Part shown: piece after piece, positions 61,301 to 63,074 of the stretch
Layout of the letters: each line of letters begins with the position of its first letter
How positions within the stretch are numbered: position 1 is the first letter of the stretch
Origin: Megalobrama amblycephala
Taxonomy: Eukaryota; Chordata; Actinopteri; Cypriniformes; Xenocyprididae
Assembly: GCF_018812025.1 (NCBI RefSeq)
Contig: NC_063054.1
Span: 8,388,582-8,452,581, forward strand
Reading direction: 5' to 3'
DNA length: 64,000 bases
Made by a program: the position numbers and the translations under genes
The notes under the pieces: generated by a model
What the model saw: only the letters and a program-made list of their open reading frames with translations
What the model was told of the DNA's origin: nothing
Databases searched by the model: none

Positions 61301-61302
61301 CG
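79..61302 (+). CDS. ralgps2: Ral GEF with PH domain and SH3-binding motif 2, 11 internal exons
   Basis: RALGPS2 exchanges GDP for GTP on RalA/RalB through a CDC25-type RasGEF domain, is recruited to membranes by a C-terminal PH domain and binds SH3 adaptors through a PxxP linker (family knowledge). Eleven exons with GT/AG borders join without frame breaks into 1137 nt (379 codons). They hold late RasGEF motifs ([65 protein letters not shown]), the proline-rich linker [12 protein letters not shown], and the start of the PH domain ([16 protein letters not shown]). By comparison with remembered human RALGPS2 (about 583 aa) this is roughly residues 100-478. The paralogue RALGPS1 has NRKDK, KRTREYI and LLDLIYIDSAYPASGSI at diagnostic places; here they read SRKDK, KRLRDYI and [17 protein letters not shown], so ralgps2 is preferred. 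The first exons and the rest of the PH domain lie outside the window. angptl1 sits antisense in the third intron. Confidence 0.95.
255..347 (+). CDS. ralgps2: ralgps2 exon B (RasGEF core)
   Basis: The exon follows CTTCCTGCAG and ends before GTGAGT. It has 93 nt in phase 0 and encodes [19 protein letters not shown] then [12 protein letters not shown]. The last residues TWA continue directly into exon C (LLSRKDK), as in the vertebrate protein. Confidence 0.95.
467..1238. mobile_element. TTAA-flanked palindromic MITE
   Basis: TTAA at both ends flanks TIRs that read AGGGATAGTTCACCCAAAAA and its complement. The arms pair almost along the whole 770 bp (CATCCAAGATGTA left, TACATCTTGGATG right), so the element is one long imperfect hairpin with a centre near 850. 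TTAA targets suggest a piggyBac- or Kolobok-type mobiliser. The - strand reading frame at 716-919 is a by-product of the palindrome. Confidence 0.85.
1470..2448. mobile_element. TTAA element with AGGTGCCCTAGAA ends, copy 1
   Basis: TTAA at both ends flanks termini AGGTGCCCTAGAA and (complement of) AGGTGCCCTCGAA. The body begins ATGTAATATAAGTCTAAGG and GTGTCTGTGAAGTTTCAGCT. It matches copies at 3086-4051 and 63075-63958 nearly end to end. No open frame of note. The right third carries an octamer, a perfect 18-bp palindrome and a TATA-like word. Confidence 0.8.
2231..2336 (+). promoter_or_regulatory. Octamer-palindrome-TATA module, copy 1
   Basis: ATGCAAAT (2231-2238), palindrome GACTGTTACGTAACAGTC (2257-2274) and TTTATATAAG (2327-2336) occur in this order. 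The order and near-identical spacing recur in the two sister elements. Promoter activity is inferred, not shown. Confidence 0.4.
2462..3085 (+). other. Intron 2 gap with an unexplained open stretch
   Basis: CT-rich and A-rich runs occupy 2500-2615. From 2722 an open stretch after TGTGTTTACAG reads [19 protein letters not shown] then [17 protein letters not shown] up to a stop at 2882. It resembles an exon at its left edge but I find no good donor and do not recognise the protein. It could be a relic of a retrocopy, a dead exon or chance. Confidence 0.3.
3086..4051. mobile_element. TTAA element with AGGTGCCC ends, copy 2
   Basis: Same family and orientation as 1470-2448. TTAA is at both ends and the right end is the complement of AGGTGCCCTAGA. 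The module recurs as ATGCAAAT (3839-3846), palindrome (3864-3881) and TTTATATAAG (3934-3943). Confidence 0.8.
4545..4712. repeat. Degenerate CCCTAGCAAC minisatellite
   Basis: Units of the kind ACACCCTAGCAACC, CCACATAGTAATGCCCTGGC and AACCACCCAGAACACCC repeat irregularly. This is a common interspersed short tandem repeat of fish. The neighbouring 4052-4544 is AT-rich unique-looking sequence. Confidence 0.6.
4713..5938. other. Intron 2 spacer, no gene seen
   Basis: AT-rich sequence with a 24-nt T run at 5283-5306 and a CTC-rich patch near 4870. Parts of 5230-5700 look like decayed transposon sequence but I cannot place ends. No supported gene. Confidence 0.5.
5939..7163 (+). mobile_element. 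Tc1-like element, full length, inactive
   Basis: Terminal inverted repeats read CTATATTGCCAAAAGT at the left and their complement at the right, each next to a TA dinucleotide (5937-5938, 7164-7165), the Tc1/mariner target. Length 1225 bp. It holds a broken transposase at 6073-7081. Confidence 0.9.
6073..7081 (+). pseudogene. Tc1-like transposase pseudogene
   Basis: The ATG at 6073 starts [17 protein letters not shown], with a paired helix-turn-helix ([18 protein letters not shown]) and the GRPHK hinge. TGA stops the frame at 6418-6420, a second TGA follows WSDKSSFSV, and frameshifts come after the GGGGLW box. The DDE triad context is still visible across frames: [15 protein letters not shown] and [15 protein letters not shown]. 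Intact relatives are about 340 aa. Not functional. Confidence 0.9.
7299..7843. mobile_element. TTAA element with AAGGGACCTATTATG ends
   Basis: TTAA at both ends, left end AAGGGACCTATTATGCC and right end the complement of AAGGGAACATATCATG. The segment ATGTAATATAAGTCTC and TGTGTCTGTGAAGTTTCAGC is shared with the AGGTGCCC family, so the two are related. ATGCAAAT occurs near 7477-7484. A sister copy in the opposite orientation lies at 36147-36819. Confidence 0.75.
7873..8513 (+). mobile_element. Harbinger-like element (TTA target, GC-rich)
   Basis: Termini AGCCCCGGGTATACTTC and complement of AGCCCCGGGCATACTTC are flanked by TTA on both sides (7870-7872, 8514-8516), as expected for PIF/Harbinger. 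It is much richer in CpG than its surroundings. It keeps the beginning of a MADF/Myb-like reading frame at 8154-8290. No DDE nuclease is left. Confidence 0.75.
8154..8290 (+). pseudogene. MADF/Myb-like DNA-binding protein remnant
   Basis: From ATG 8154 the frame reads [18 protein letters not shown], then [20 protein letters not shown] and WRGISKI. This matches the MADF pattern (basic residues, Y-P-xLY, hydroxylated KEYKD, A-x-x-W-xxIA). The stop sits where a tyrosine is expected in RKYP. Harbinger elements usually encode such a protein beside their transposase. It is broken and truncated. Confidence 0.6.
8514..9166. other. ralgps2: End of ralgps2 intron 2, unique-looking
   Basis: AT-rich sequence with no repeat ends and no credible reading frame. 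A pyrimidine tract (CTCTCTCTTGCTCTCTTTTC) leads into the exon C acceptor. Confidence 0.5.
9167..9293 (+). CDS. ralgps2: ralgps2 exon C (RasGEF core)
   Basis: The acceptor is TTTTCCACAG and the donor is GTATTT. It has 127 nt and ends one base into the glycine codon of CIPYLG. It encodes [19 protein letters not shown] and [19 protein letters not shown]. The SRKDK and KRLRDYI spellings match RALGPS2 rather than RALGPS1. Confidence 0.96.
9591..9849 (-). mobile_element. Truncated repeat of the CACTACxGTTCAAA family
   Basis: It contains ATTCCTGTGATCAAAGCTGA, TTTTCAGCATCATTACTCC and GTGTCACATGATCATCAGAA, the complement of sequence in the more complete copy at 40112-40544. The end is cut by the TTAA element that starts at 9850. 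Confidence 0.6.
9850..10480. mobile_element. TTAA-flanked palindromic MITE
   Basis: TTAA on both sides. The left arm has AGGGTTAGTTCACC and AATTACTCACCCTCATG; the right arm mirrors these (CATGAGGGTGAGTAATT). The open frame at 10011-10349 comes from the palindrome arm and is not a gene. Confidence 0.85.
10481..11109. other. Intron 3 spacer, no gene seen
   Basis: AT-rich, with no repeat ends I can define. A reading frame at 10557-10820 has no recognisable feature and is probably chance. Confidence 0.4.
11110..11438 (-). mobile_element. tRNA-derived SINE (V-SINE-like)
   Basis: On the - strand the element opens with a tRNA-like head from 11438 (GGGCAGTTTTGGCCTAATGG, A-box TGGCCTAATGG, B-box GGGTTCAAGTC). 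A conserved central block follows with GTGCCCTTGAGCAAGGTACC and CTCCCCGGGCGCC, as in fish V-SINEs. The 3' limit is approximate. B and A boxes are intact enough to suggest a former Pol III promoter. Confidence 0.7.
11439..12163. other. Intron 3 spacer with an unrecognised open frame
   Basis: An open frame at 11441-11914 (157 codons) shows cysteine-rich hydrophobic sequence but no domain I know, and no splice logic. 11970-12010 holds a TTTGGTTTGGTT simple repeat. Probably non-coding. Confidence 0.35.
12164..13005. mobile_element. hAT-like remnant with TAGGGTTGCA end
   Basis: The left end TAGGGTTGCACCCTAATATT and repeated AGTCGACCAAATTT and AGTCGGTTAGACGC words, with CTACTCGACTAGAGAAATC near the right end, resemble a common fish hAT-type repeat. 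No clean right terminus or target duplication is visible, so bounds are approximate. Confidence 0.4.
13006..13711. other. Intron 3 spacer, no gene seen
   Basis: A short - strand frame at 13091-13330 has no recognisable domain. Nothing else stands out before the GT microsatellite. Confidence 0.4.
13712..13773. repeat. (GT)n microsatellite
   Basis: About 30 uninterrupted GT units. It borders the left arm of an inverted repeat that surrounds the hAT element at 13881-16189. Confidence 0.95.
14487..14829. mobile_element. hAT MITE, near-perfect hairpin
   Basis: Ends TAGGGCTGGGCGATATATCG and complement are flanked by the perfect 8-bp duplication CATTTCAT (14479-14486 and 14830-14837). The two halves pair over most of 343 bp (GATCACTGACAAGC and complement). 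It is nested inside the larger hAT-like element. The perfect target duplication means it is younger than its host. Confidence 0.92.
15546..16085. mobile_element. TTAA-flanked MITE with AGGAACACTCCA ends
   Basis: TTAA at both ends, TIRs AGGAACACTCCA and complement, followed by TCCCCTAGAGTTAAACAGTT and its mirror. It also contains paired GCAGCAGGCGCAAT arms (near 15902 and 16009). It is nested in the 2.3-kb hAT-like element. Confidence 0.85.
16338..16392. repeat. (CA)n microsatellite
   Basis: About 27 CA units, one interrupted by CG. The long - strand frames here are translations of the repeat. Confidence 0.95.
16393..18671. other. Intron 3 spacer, repeat fragments, no gene seen
   Basis: 16690-16890 is a T-rich interspersed repeat with CATTTTAGTATAGTTTG and ACTTATTTCAGTTGCC words, also seen in reverse near 22840-22985. 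A CTCTCTCC-rich patch at 17580-17640 produces chance frames. The rest is AT-rich and featureless. Confidence 0.45.
18672..19332. mobile_element. TTAA-flanked palindromic MITE
   Basis: TTAA at both ends. The left arm has AATTATCCCATGATTTACTC and the right arm its mirror (GAGTAAATCATGGGATAATT); AAATATGGATATTTTTCTTA is also mirrored near the centre. A one-ended relative lies at 54644. Confidence 0.85.
19333..20351 (-). other. angptl1: Downstream region of angptl1, likely 3'UTR plus spacer
   Basis: The part nearest the stop (about 19.8-20.35 kb) is unique-looking, moderately GC-rich and has no repeat ends. A - strand frame at 19872-20063 is unlikely to be a gene. The polyadenylation site is not settled. 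Confidence 0.45.
20352..20539 (-). CDS. angptl1: angptl1 exon 4 (fibrinogen-like domain end, stop)
   Basis: It follows CTATCCCAG. It encodes [20 protein letters not shown], then [23 protein letters not shown] and MMIRPID, and stops at TGA (20354-20352). Downstream on the - strand I see no AATAAA close by; an ATTAAA variant lies at 20195-20190. The 3'UTR probably extends through about 19.8-20.35 kb. Confidence 0.95.
20352..28192 (-). CDS. angptl1: Angiopoietin-like 1, complete 4-exon coding region
   Basis: Angiopoietin-like 1 is a secreted oligomeric glycoprotein acting in vascular and matrix signalling (family knowledge). Four coding exons of 790, 194, 271 and 188 nt join in frame to 480 residues plus TGA; human ANGPTL1 is about 491. 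ATG at 28192 opens a signal peptide ([20 protein letters not shown]). Then come a basic RKRR site at about residues 32-35, [19 protein letters not shown], a long coiled coil to about residue 210 with possible glycosylation sites NVT and NQS, a proline-rich linker, and a fibrinogen-like domain from about residue 264. The four fibrinogen cysteines are seen in RDCF, AWCE, GNCA and NACG, with calcium-site DRDKD. Angptl1-specific spellings ([24 protein letters not shown]-terminal IRPID) separate it from ANGPTL2. It lies antisense in a ralgps2 intron, the known ANGPTL1/RALGPS2 arrangement. Which teleost copy (a or b) cannot be decided here. Confidence 0.94.
20540..20993 (-). other. angptl1: angptl1 intron 3
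   Basis: 454-bp intron between exons 3 and 4 with GTCAGATG at its 5' end and CTATCCCAG at its 3' end. No repeat ends seen. Confidence 0.9.
20994..21264 (-). CDS. angptl1: angptl1 exon 3 (fibrinogen-like domain middle)
   Basis: It follows TCCCACACAG and ends before GTCAGATG. It has 271 nt and encodes [38 protein letters not shown] and [13 protein letters not shown], then the DRDKD calcium site. The usually tryptophan-containing W-HNGK motif reads SHNGK here. Confidence 0.95.
21265..22354 (-). other. angptl1: angptl1 intron 2
   Basis: 1.09-kb intron bordered by GTAAGG and TCCCACACAG. AT-rich, no mobile element recognised. The frame at 21877-22134 is chance. Confidence 0.9.
22355..22548 (-). 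CDS. angptl1: angptl1 exon 2 (fibrinogen-like domain start)
   Basis: It follows acceptor CTGTCTTCAG and ends before GTAAGG (read on the - strand). It has 194 nt and encodes [20 protein letters not shown] to [20 protein letters not shown] and WENYK. The first two fibrinogen-domain cysteines are here. Confidence 0.95.
23025..23265. mobile_element. Fragment of GGCCxxTTCACACCAAG-ended element
   Basis: Contains TAATGTCACAAAGGAACAAT, GTTGGAATCCCATTCAGAAT and GGAATGGGCCTTGACACTG, which match the arms of the element at 44016-46990. The left terminus is decayed (AAGTTCACGCC). Confidence 0.55.
23314..23993. mobile_element. TTAA-flanked palindromic MITE
   Basis: TTAA at both ends. The arms carry AGGATTAGTTCACCCAAAAA, CTCACCCTCATGTCGTTCC and ATTATTTACAAAATATTAAT with mirrored partners. 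It is the only such MITE between 19.4 and 36.1 kb. Confidence 0.85.
27403..28192 (-). CDS. angptl1: angptl1 exon 1 coding part (signal peptide, coiled coil, linker)
   Basis: The ATG at 28192-28190 was chosen because it directly opens a hydrophobic signal sequence. The upstream in-frame stretch to 28288 has no ATG and is very acidic (EEEKTEEKS), so it is likely leader. The exon has 263 codons plus one base. It contains the invariant [20 protein letters not shown] and [13 protein letters not shown] segments. It ends before donor GTAAGT (read on the - strand). Confidence 0.95.
28193..28288 (-). other. angptl1: angptl1 5' leader segment with splice acceptor
   Basis: On the - strand a pyrimidine-rich tract ending TTTCTCTTTACAG lies just before 28288 and reads as a 3' splice site. 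The 96 nt from there to the ATG are therefore likely the end of the 5'UTR, and at least one non-coding exon lies further upstream, as is common in this family. The segment is open in frame but has no ATG. Confidence 0.6.
30372..30441 (+). pseudogene. tRNA-like remnant
   Basis: TTTCCTG, TAGCTCAGTTAGTAGAGC (D arm and A box) and GGGTTCGATTCCC (T arm and B box) are in tRNA order, and CAGGAAA can pair with the first seven bases. However the 3' acceptor strand overlaps the T-stem strand, so both stems cannot form together, and the anticodon stem has a mismatch. It is best read as a tRNA pseudogene or a tRNA-derived repeat head. Confidence 0.6.
34491..34700. mobile_element. Fragment with Tc1-like terminal sequence
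   Basis: TATACAGTGCTGCTTGAAAG and TTTGTGAA match the start of a common fish Tc1-type terminal repeat. The rest decays into A-rich DNA and no second end is seen. Confidence 0.4.
36147..36819. mobile_element. TTAA element related to the one at 7299
   Basis: TTAA at both ends; the right arm is the complement of AAGGGGACCTATAATGCCC, followed by the complements of ATATTAGTCTCTGGTGTCCC and CCCACAGATCATTTATTATA. It lies in the opposite orientation to 7299-7843. The left end (AAGGGGTGGTTGATTATG) differs. Confidence 0.75.
36820..37929. other. Intron 3 spacer, no gene seen
   Basis: Unique-looking sequence. The - strand frames at 37267-37566 and 37755-38093 are not recognised. Confidence 0.4.
37930..38620 (-). 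promoter_or_regulatory. Candidate distal 5' leader or promoter of angptl1
   Basis: This block is richer in G+C than the surrounding intron, shows no transposon hallmark, and on the - strand ends in AATAAAG followed by GTCAGA at about 37931, a possible splice donor. It faces the acceptor at 28288. A G-run of about 12 lies near 38257-38268. Inference only: it could also be an enhancer or unique intronic DNA. Confidence 0.25.
38843..39159. mobile_element. Short MITE of the TTCACCC family
   Basis: Left end AGGGATAGTTCACTG, right end complement of AAGGTCTAGTTCACCC with TTAA on the right (39156-39159) and decayed on the left. The arms repeat TTTTTGTCCATACA and GTATGGACAAAAA. About 317 bp. Confidence 0.7.
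39160..40111. other. Intron 3 spacer, no gene seen
   Basis: AT-rich, without repeat ends. The - strand frame at 39759-40043 includes a GT microsatellite remnant (39858-39878) and is not a gene. Confidence 0.4.
40112..40544 (+). mobile_element. Interspersed repeat with CACTACxGTTCAAA ends
   Basis: The left end GCACTACTGTTCAAATATTT and the right end complement of TACACTACTGTTCAACAG form short TIRs. Inside are AAGAAATTAATACTTTTTAT, AGCAAGGATACATTAAATTG and CAGCTTTGCCATCACAGGAA. This is a high-copy cyprinid repeat; other fragments are at 9591-9849, 45600-45720 and 61705-61810. Confidence 0.7.
40683..41605 (-). mobile_element. Insertion in Tc1-like element, possible solo LTR
   Basis: The interrupted Tc1 sequence (CCCACCAAC ... 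CCTGTTAGTGGG) shows the exact borders, with CAAC repeated on both sides (40679-40682 and 41606-41609). On the - strand it begins TAACAGTGTTACCTG and ends near GCAGCGTTACG, reminiscent of Gypsy-type LTRs. No coding sequence. The class is not settled. Confidence 0.5.
41685..42655 (+). pseudogene. Tc1-like transposase pseudogene
   Basis: ATG 41685 begins [13 protein letters not shown] followed by TAA, then [20 protein letters not shown] and a helix-turn-helix, further stops and a frameshift. The C-terminal part is open at 42248-42655: [24 protein letters not shown] (second Asp) and [15 protein letters not shown] (Glu). The first Asp region ([10 protein letters not shown]) has lost the WSDE motif. 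Not functional. Confidence 0.88.
42734..43827. other. ralgps2: End of ralgps2 intron 3, no gene seen
   Basis: AT-rich, no repeat ends identified. A T-run (43799-43809) and TTTGCAG precede exon D. Confidence 0.5.
43828..43965 (+). CDS. ralgps2: ralgps2 exon D (RasGEF core)
   Basis: The acceptor is TTTGCAG at 43821-43827 and the donor is GTGCGT. It has 138 nt and encodes [19 protein letters not shown] then [19 protein letters not shown] and LQRSCEY. It completes the glycine codon split with exon C and ends one base into the Asp codon shared with exon E. The preceding intron is about 34.5 kb and contains angptl1. Confidence 0.96.
44605..46614. mobile_element. TIR element with AATTGACCCTTC ends, third nesting level
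   Basis: Left AATTGACCCTTCGCCGGGAG, right complement of AATTGACCCTTCACAAAGAC. Both arms also carry TTTGTCCGACAA at similar depth. No transposase frame. A TTAA element (44755-46292) is nested in it. Confidence 0.6.
44755..46292. mobile_element. TTAA element with ACxCTCxGxGGTCTGAGG ends, innermost
   Basis: Left TTAACACTCTGAGGTCTGAG, right complement of TTAACCCTCAGGGGTCTGAG, with TTAA at both ends. Contains ATCGCCGGCGAT, a palindrome, near 44779. No coding frame. 45600-45720 looks like a fragment of the CACTACxGTTCAAA repeat. Confidence 0.7.
47023..47113 (+). CDS. ralgps2: ralgps2 exon E (end of RasGEF)
   Basis: It follows CACTTTCTCAG and is followed by donor GTGAGT. It has 91 nt and encodes [19 protein letters not shown] then [12 protein letters not shown], the conserved end of the catalytic domain. 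The lysine codon is split with exon F (AA|G). Confidence 0.95.
47200..47270 (+). CDS. ralgps2: ralgps2 exon F (linker)
   Basis: It follows CGTATCAG and ends before GTGAGA. It has 71 nt and encodes [20 protein letters not shown] then DLTG/E. The LSLKIEP and ASREDL segments match RALGPS2. The intron before it is only 86 bp. Confidence 0.93.
47308..47690 (+). mobile_element. One-ended MITE fragment
   Basis: AATGGATAGTTCACC and TTACTCACCCTTGTGTCGTT mark one arm of the TTCACCC family. No mirrored arm is found before exon G, so it is truncated. The insertion lies in a 479-bp intron. Confidence 0.65.
47750..47885 (+). CDS. ralgps2: ralgps2 exon G (PxxP linker)
   Basis: It follows TTTTTGACAG and ends before GTGCGT. 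It has 136 nt. It encodes the SH3-binding stretch [12 protein letters not shown] and the conserved [10 protein letters not shown] that follows. The upstream part ([19 protein letters not shown]) is less conserved, as expected of a linker. The last codon is split AA|T with exon H. Confidence 0.92.
48064..48240. mobile_element. Fragment of GGTAACA repeat
   Basis: Starts GGTAACACTTCATTTTAGGG and continues with TTATTAGTACTTATTA repeats. It is cut at 48240 by the Tc1-like element. Confidence 0.55.
48460..49479 (-). pseudogene. Tc1-like transposase pseudogene (two frame breaks)
   Basis: The N-terminal part (49479-49048) reads [20 protein letters not shown], with [18 protein letters not shown] and a paired-type HTH. 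The frame then shifts to 49036-48851 ([33 protein letters not shown]), then again to about 48880-48460 ([40 protein letters not shown]). All three DDE residues remain, but a small deletion after FSAAGTG and a shift after MELKN break it. Confidence 0.92.
49666..50725. mobile_element. hAT-like non-autonomous element inside Tc1
   Basis: Ends TAGGGGTGTGACGAGATCTC and CATCACACCCCTA (complement TAGGGGTGTGATG) are flanked by the perfect 8-bp duplication CTTAGGAC (49658-49665 and 50726-50733), which falls on the inner direct repeat of the Tc1 end. Both ends are rich in TCTCG words. A frame at 49777-50076 is not recognised. Confidence 0.93.
50137..50366. mobile_element. GGTAACACTTTACAATAAG repeat, third level
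   Basis: Two TTATTGTAAAGTGTTACCA words, at about 50131 and 50348, frame ACATTAGTTAATGCACTGTG and AGATTAATAAATACTGTAGC. This is a common zebrafish-type repeat, here inside the hAT element inside the Tc1 element. Confidence 0.6.
50927..51607. other. ralgps2: End of ralgps2 intron G-H, no gene seen
   Basis: AT-rich, featureless. The frame at 51287-51475 is chance. TTTCCTGCAG closes the intron. Confidence 0.5.
51608..51759 (+). CDS. ralgps2: ralgps2 exon H (linker)
   Basis: It follows TTTCCTGCAG and ends before GTATAA. It has 152 nt and encodes [20 protein letters not shown], then [12 protein letters not shown] and [16 protein letters not shown]. The SATFPNAG and HLLDDSV motifs are family hallmarks. 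Confidence 0.94.
51848..51902 (+). CDS. ralgps2: ralgps2 exon I (linker)
   Basis: A 55-nt exon between TCATTTCAG and GTGAGTCC. It encodes [17 protein letters not shown] plus two bases of an Arg codon. The preceding intron is only 88 bp. Confidence 0.92.
52525..52870. mobile_element. Short TTAA palindromic MITE
   Basis: TTAA at both ends, TIRs AGGATTAGTCCACTTTTAAA and complement (one mismatch). GATAAATTTACTCACCCCCA, CCAAGATG and TGAGGAAAACATTCCA are mirrored almost exactly. At 346 bp it is a nearly perfect hairpin and probably relatively young. Confidence 0.88.
53193..53358. repeat. GTGTTGCCA-framed repeat
   Basis: GTGTTGCCAGGTTTTCAC and GACTTGGCAACACTG form inverted ends; the inside has GGTAAAATTCC, GGTAAAATTCAC and GGTAAAATCCAC, an irregular tandem motif. 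Class unknown. Confidence 0.45.
53417..53616. mobile_element. Short internally deleted MITE
   Basis: Left AAGGATCAGTTCCCCCAAAA and CTCATGTCGTTCCACACCCG, right AACATGAGGGTGAGTAATTA and complement of AAGGGTTACTTCACCC with TTAA. About 200 bp, so most of the usual body is missing. Confidence 0.75.
54150..54227 (+). CDS. ralgps2: ralgps2 exon J (possible cassette)
   Basis: It follows ACTCTACAG and ends before GTAACT. It has 78 nt, phase 2 at both ends, and encodes [20 protein letters not shown] then GALRPS. The start matches the vertebrate FYHSLGP region, but the end is diverged. The symmetric phase means skipping it would keep the frame, so it may be an alternative exon. Confidence 0.85.
54228..55507 (+). 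other. ralgps2: Start of ralgps2 intron J-K
   Basis: Contains a one-ended MITE from 54644 (AGGGTTAACTCCCCC, CCATTATTTACTCACCCTCA), related to the one at 18672-19332. Its far arm is missing. The rest is unique-looking. Confidence 0.5.
54644..55190 (+). mobile_element. One-ended TTAA MITE fragment
   Basis: TTAA then AGGGTTAACTCCCCCAAAAA; AAAAGTAATCCATACGGC and AAAATATCCATATTTACA match the MITE at 18672-19332. No mirrored end, so the right limit is approximate. Confidence 0.55.
55508..56082 (-). mobile_element. TIR element with tRNA-like core
   Basis: Ends share ATTTGCACTAAGTG and complement (55508-55530 and 56062-56082). Further copies of TATTTACACTAAGTG and AATAGTGATTAGAT lie inside the left end. 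The - strand interior carries a tRNA-like sequence at 55882-55966. No coding frame; 55737-56015 is chance. Confidence 0.5.
55882..55966 (-). pseudogene. tRNA-like segment in TIR element
   Basis: On the - strand AGTGGTGCAGCAGCAGCGGG is A-box-like and GCGGGTTCGAATCCGC forms a perfect T arm with B box. The anticodon region (AGGCTTTTAACGCGAATGAC) does not fold into a standard arm, so this is not an active tRNA gene on sight. Confidence 0.55.
56083..56660. other. Intron J-K spacer, no gene seen
   Basis: AT-rich, unique-looking sequence between two mobile elements. Confidence 0.4.
56955..57032 (-). pseudogene. tRNA-like segment 1 in modular element
   Basis: On the - strand CAGTGGTGCAATGAGATGAG (A-box-like) precedes GGACCCGGAGGTC and GTGGATTCGAATCTCG (B box and T arm). 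It is in the first unit of a tandem duplication. Not a functional tRNA by pairing. Confidence 0.5.
57336..57417 (-). pseudogene. tRNA-like segment 2 in modular element
   Basis: On the - strand AAGTAGCTCAATGTGTAAAG (A-box-like), CTGAAGAGCCCTGTATCCG, then GTGGGTTCGAATCCCA, a perfect B box and T stem. It lies in the second unit of the duplication, about 385 bp from segment 1 and in the same orientation. Confidence 0.55.
59268..59938 (+). pseudogene. Tc1-like transposase pseudogene, N-terminus deleted
   Basis: The open part 59268-59762 has [13 protein letters not shown] (first Asp), [13 protein letters not shown] (second Asp) and [20 protein letters not shown] (Glu), so the DD34E core is complete. 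One TGA at 59760-59762 is followed by an open in-frame tail ([18 protein letters not shown] to FEMC) ending at 59938. The stop is probably CGA to TGA decay. The ATG of the family start survives at about 59219, but the helix-turn-helix region is deleted. Confidence 0.88.
60126..61196 (+). other. ralgps2: End of ralgps2 intron J-K
   Basis: Holds a decayed TTAA MITE (about 60518-60988) and unique-looking flanks; a GT-rich acceptor tract precedes exon K. Confidence 0.5.
60518..60988. mobile_element. Decayed TTAA MITE
   Basis: Right end complement of AAGGGATAGTTCACCCAAAA with TTAA at 60985-60988. The left end is only partly preserved (CAGTTCACCGAAG and TAATTTAATCACCCTCATTC). Confidence 0.65.
61197..61302 (+). 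CDS. ralgps2: ralgps2 exon K (start of PH domain)
   Basis: It follows GTCTATAG and ends before GTGAGAAC. It has 106 nt and encodes [20 protein letters not shown] and then [16 protein letters not shown], the first strand region of the PH domain. It ends in phase 0. The following PH exons are beyond 64 kb. Confidence 0.94.
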
Positions 61303-62207
61303 GTGAGAACAAACTACTTCAACTCATCAGTCTCCTATCCATAAACTTTATTTGATCTCTCCCTGTGATCTCATTTGCCATCTCTTCCAAGTAGTGCCAG
61401 CAATACAAATGCAACTAAAAAGGATGATTTTTTTTAGCAAACCAAGTAAATTGGATCATTAACTTTTAAAAAGGAGAAATTGCTTCCCATATATTTTTTA
61501 TTGTTGATGTCAAAGGCGGTGTTCATTAAAACTTGATTCTGATACATATTCATCTGACATTTAGTGAGCTAGCTTGGATAAAATTTGTATTTTCATTGTA
61601 ATATCAATAAACTACCATTAATTTATGCATATATATTATATTATATTATATTATATTATATTATATTATATTATATTATATTATATTATATTATATTATA
61701 TTATAGTAGACCATTATTACCATTCAAAAGTCTTGAAAGTTTCTTATACTCACCAAGGCTACTGTAAAAACAGTAATATTGTGAAATTATTACAATTTCA
61801 AATATTTTATTGTTGATGTCAAAGGCTGTGTGTCCAATAAATCTATTCTCATACATATTCATCTGACATTTTGAAAAGCTAGCATGGACAGTTTGTGTAT
61901 TTTCATAATAATATTATTAAATTAAAATTAATATATACATTGTAATATAATGTATTTATTATATCATGTTGTTATATTATACTTTATTATTGCAATTTAA
62001 AGTAACTGTTTTCTATTTTAAAATGTAATTTTACTAATTTGAATTTCCATTTTTTTCTATGTTCCTTCACTCTGTAAAACTCAATAGGTTCAGAATGCTC
62101 AAAAAAACTAATTTTTTTAAGTTAGTACAACTTAAAATTTTTGTGACAAGTGGGGTGGGGCCGAGAGCCATTGAATTAGAAATCTGCTACAACTCAAGTC
62201 AATCATA
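61303..62207. other. ralgps2: ralgps2 intron after exon K
   Basis: AT-rich, with GGTGTTCATTAAAACTTGAT-like words repeated at 61515 and 61825 around the microsatellite, a local duplication of about 80 bp. No gene. Confidence 0.5.
61635..61705. repeat. (ATATT)n pentanucleotide microsatellite
   Basis: About 14 units of ATATT (or its rotation TTATA). The frames at 61585-61767 and 61625-61816 are translations of it. Confidence 0.95.
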
Positions 62208-62916
62208 TTAAAGAAAAATTTTGTCATTAATTACTCACCCTCATGTCGTTCCACACCCGTAAGACCTTCGTTCATCTTTGGAACACAAATTAAGATATTT
62301 TTGATAAAAATCCGATGGCTCAGTGAGGCCTGCATTGCCAGCAAGATAATTAATGCTTTCTAATGCCCAGAAAGCTTCTAAAGACATATTTAAAACAGTT
62401 CATGTGACTACAGTGGTTCAACCTTAATGTTATGAAGCAACAAGAATATTTTTTGTGTGCCAAAAAATCCCAAAATAACGACTTTATTCAACAATATCTA
62501 GTGATGGACGATTTCAGAACACTGCTTCATGAAGCTTCCGATCCACGACTGATTCGAAACAAAAGATTCATAAAGCTTCGAAGCTTCATGAAGCAGTGTT
62601 TTGAAATCTCCCATCACTAGATATTGTTGGATAAAGACGTTATTTTGTTTTTTTGGCACACAAAAGGTATTCTTGTCACTTTATAATATTAAGGCTGAAC
62701 AACTGTAGTCACATGAACTGTTTTAAATATGTCTTTAGTAGCTTTCTGGCCATTTGAAAGTGGTAATTATCTTGCTGGCAGTGGAGGCCTCACTGAGCCA
62801 TTGGATTTTTATCAAAAATATCTTAATTTGTGTTCCAAAGATGAACGAAGGTCTTACAGGTGTGGAACGACATGAGGGTGAGTAATTAATCATTTTTGGG
62901 TAAACTAACCCTTTAA
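62208..62916. mobile_element. TTAA-flanked palindromic MITE
   Basis: TTAA at both ends; TTACTCACCCTCATGTCGTT left and AACGACATGAGGGTGAGTAA right, plus mirrored AAAGATTCATAAAGCTTCGA-type arms around the centre at 62560. Left terminal bases are partly deleted (AGAAAAATTTTG). Confidence 0.85.
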
Positions 62917-63074
62917 GTTCAGCTTACTACAATAAAATTGTGTTCAATAAAACTTTTTTTCTGTTAAGTACAATGAATATTCATTGTTATTTGAGTGAAA
63001 CGAACTCATTTCATTTCATTAATTTCACTGTTCGGTTTTACATTGCAGATTTGGTGCTAATGATGGAAAACTGT

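Noticed and set aside
79..61302. Host gene as ralgps1 and nested gene as angptl2
   Set aside because: SRKDK, KRLRDYI and [17 protein letters not shown] fit RALGPS2, and the coiled-coil, linker and C-terminal spellings of the nested gene fit ANGPTL1 better than ANGPTL2.
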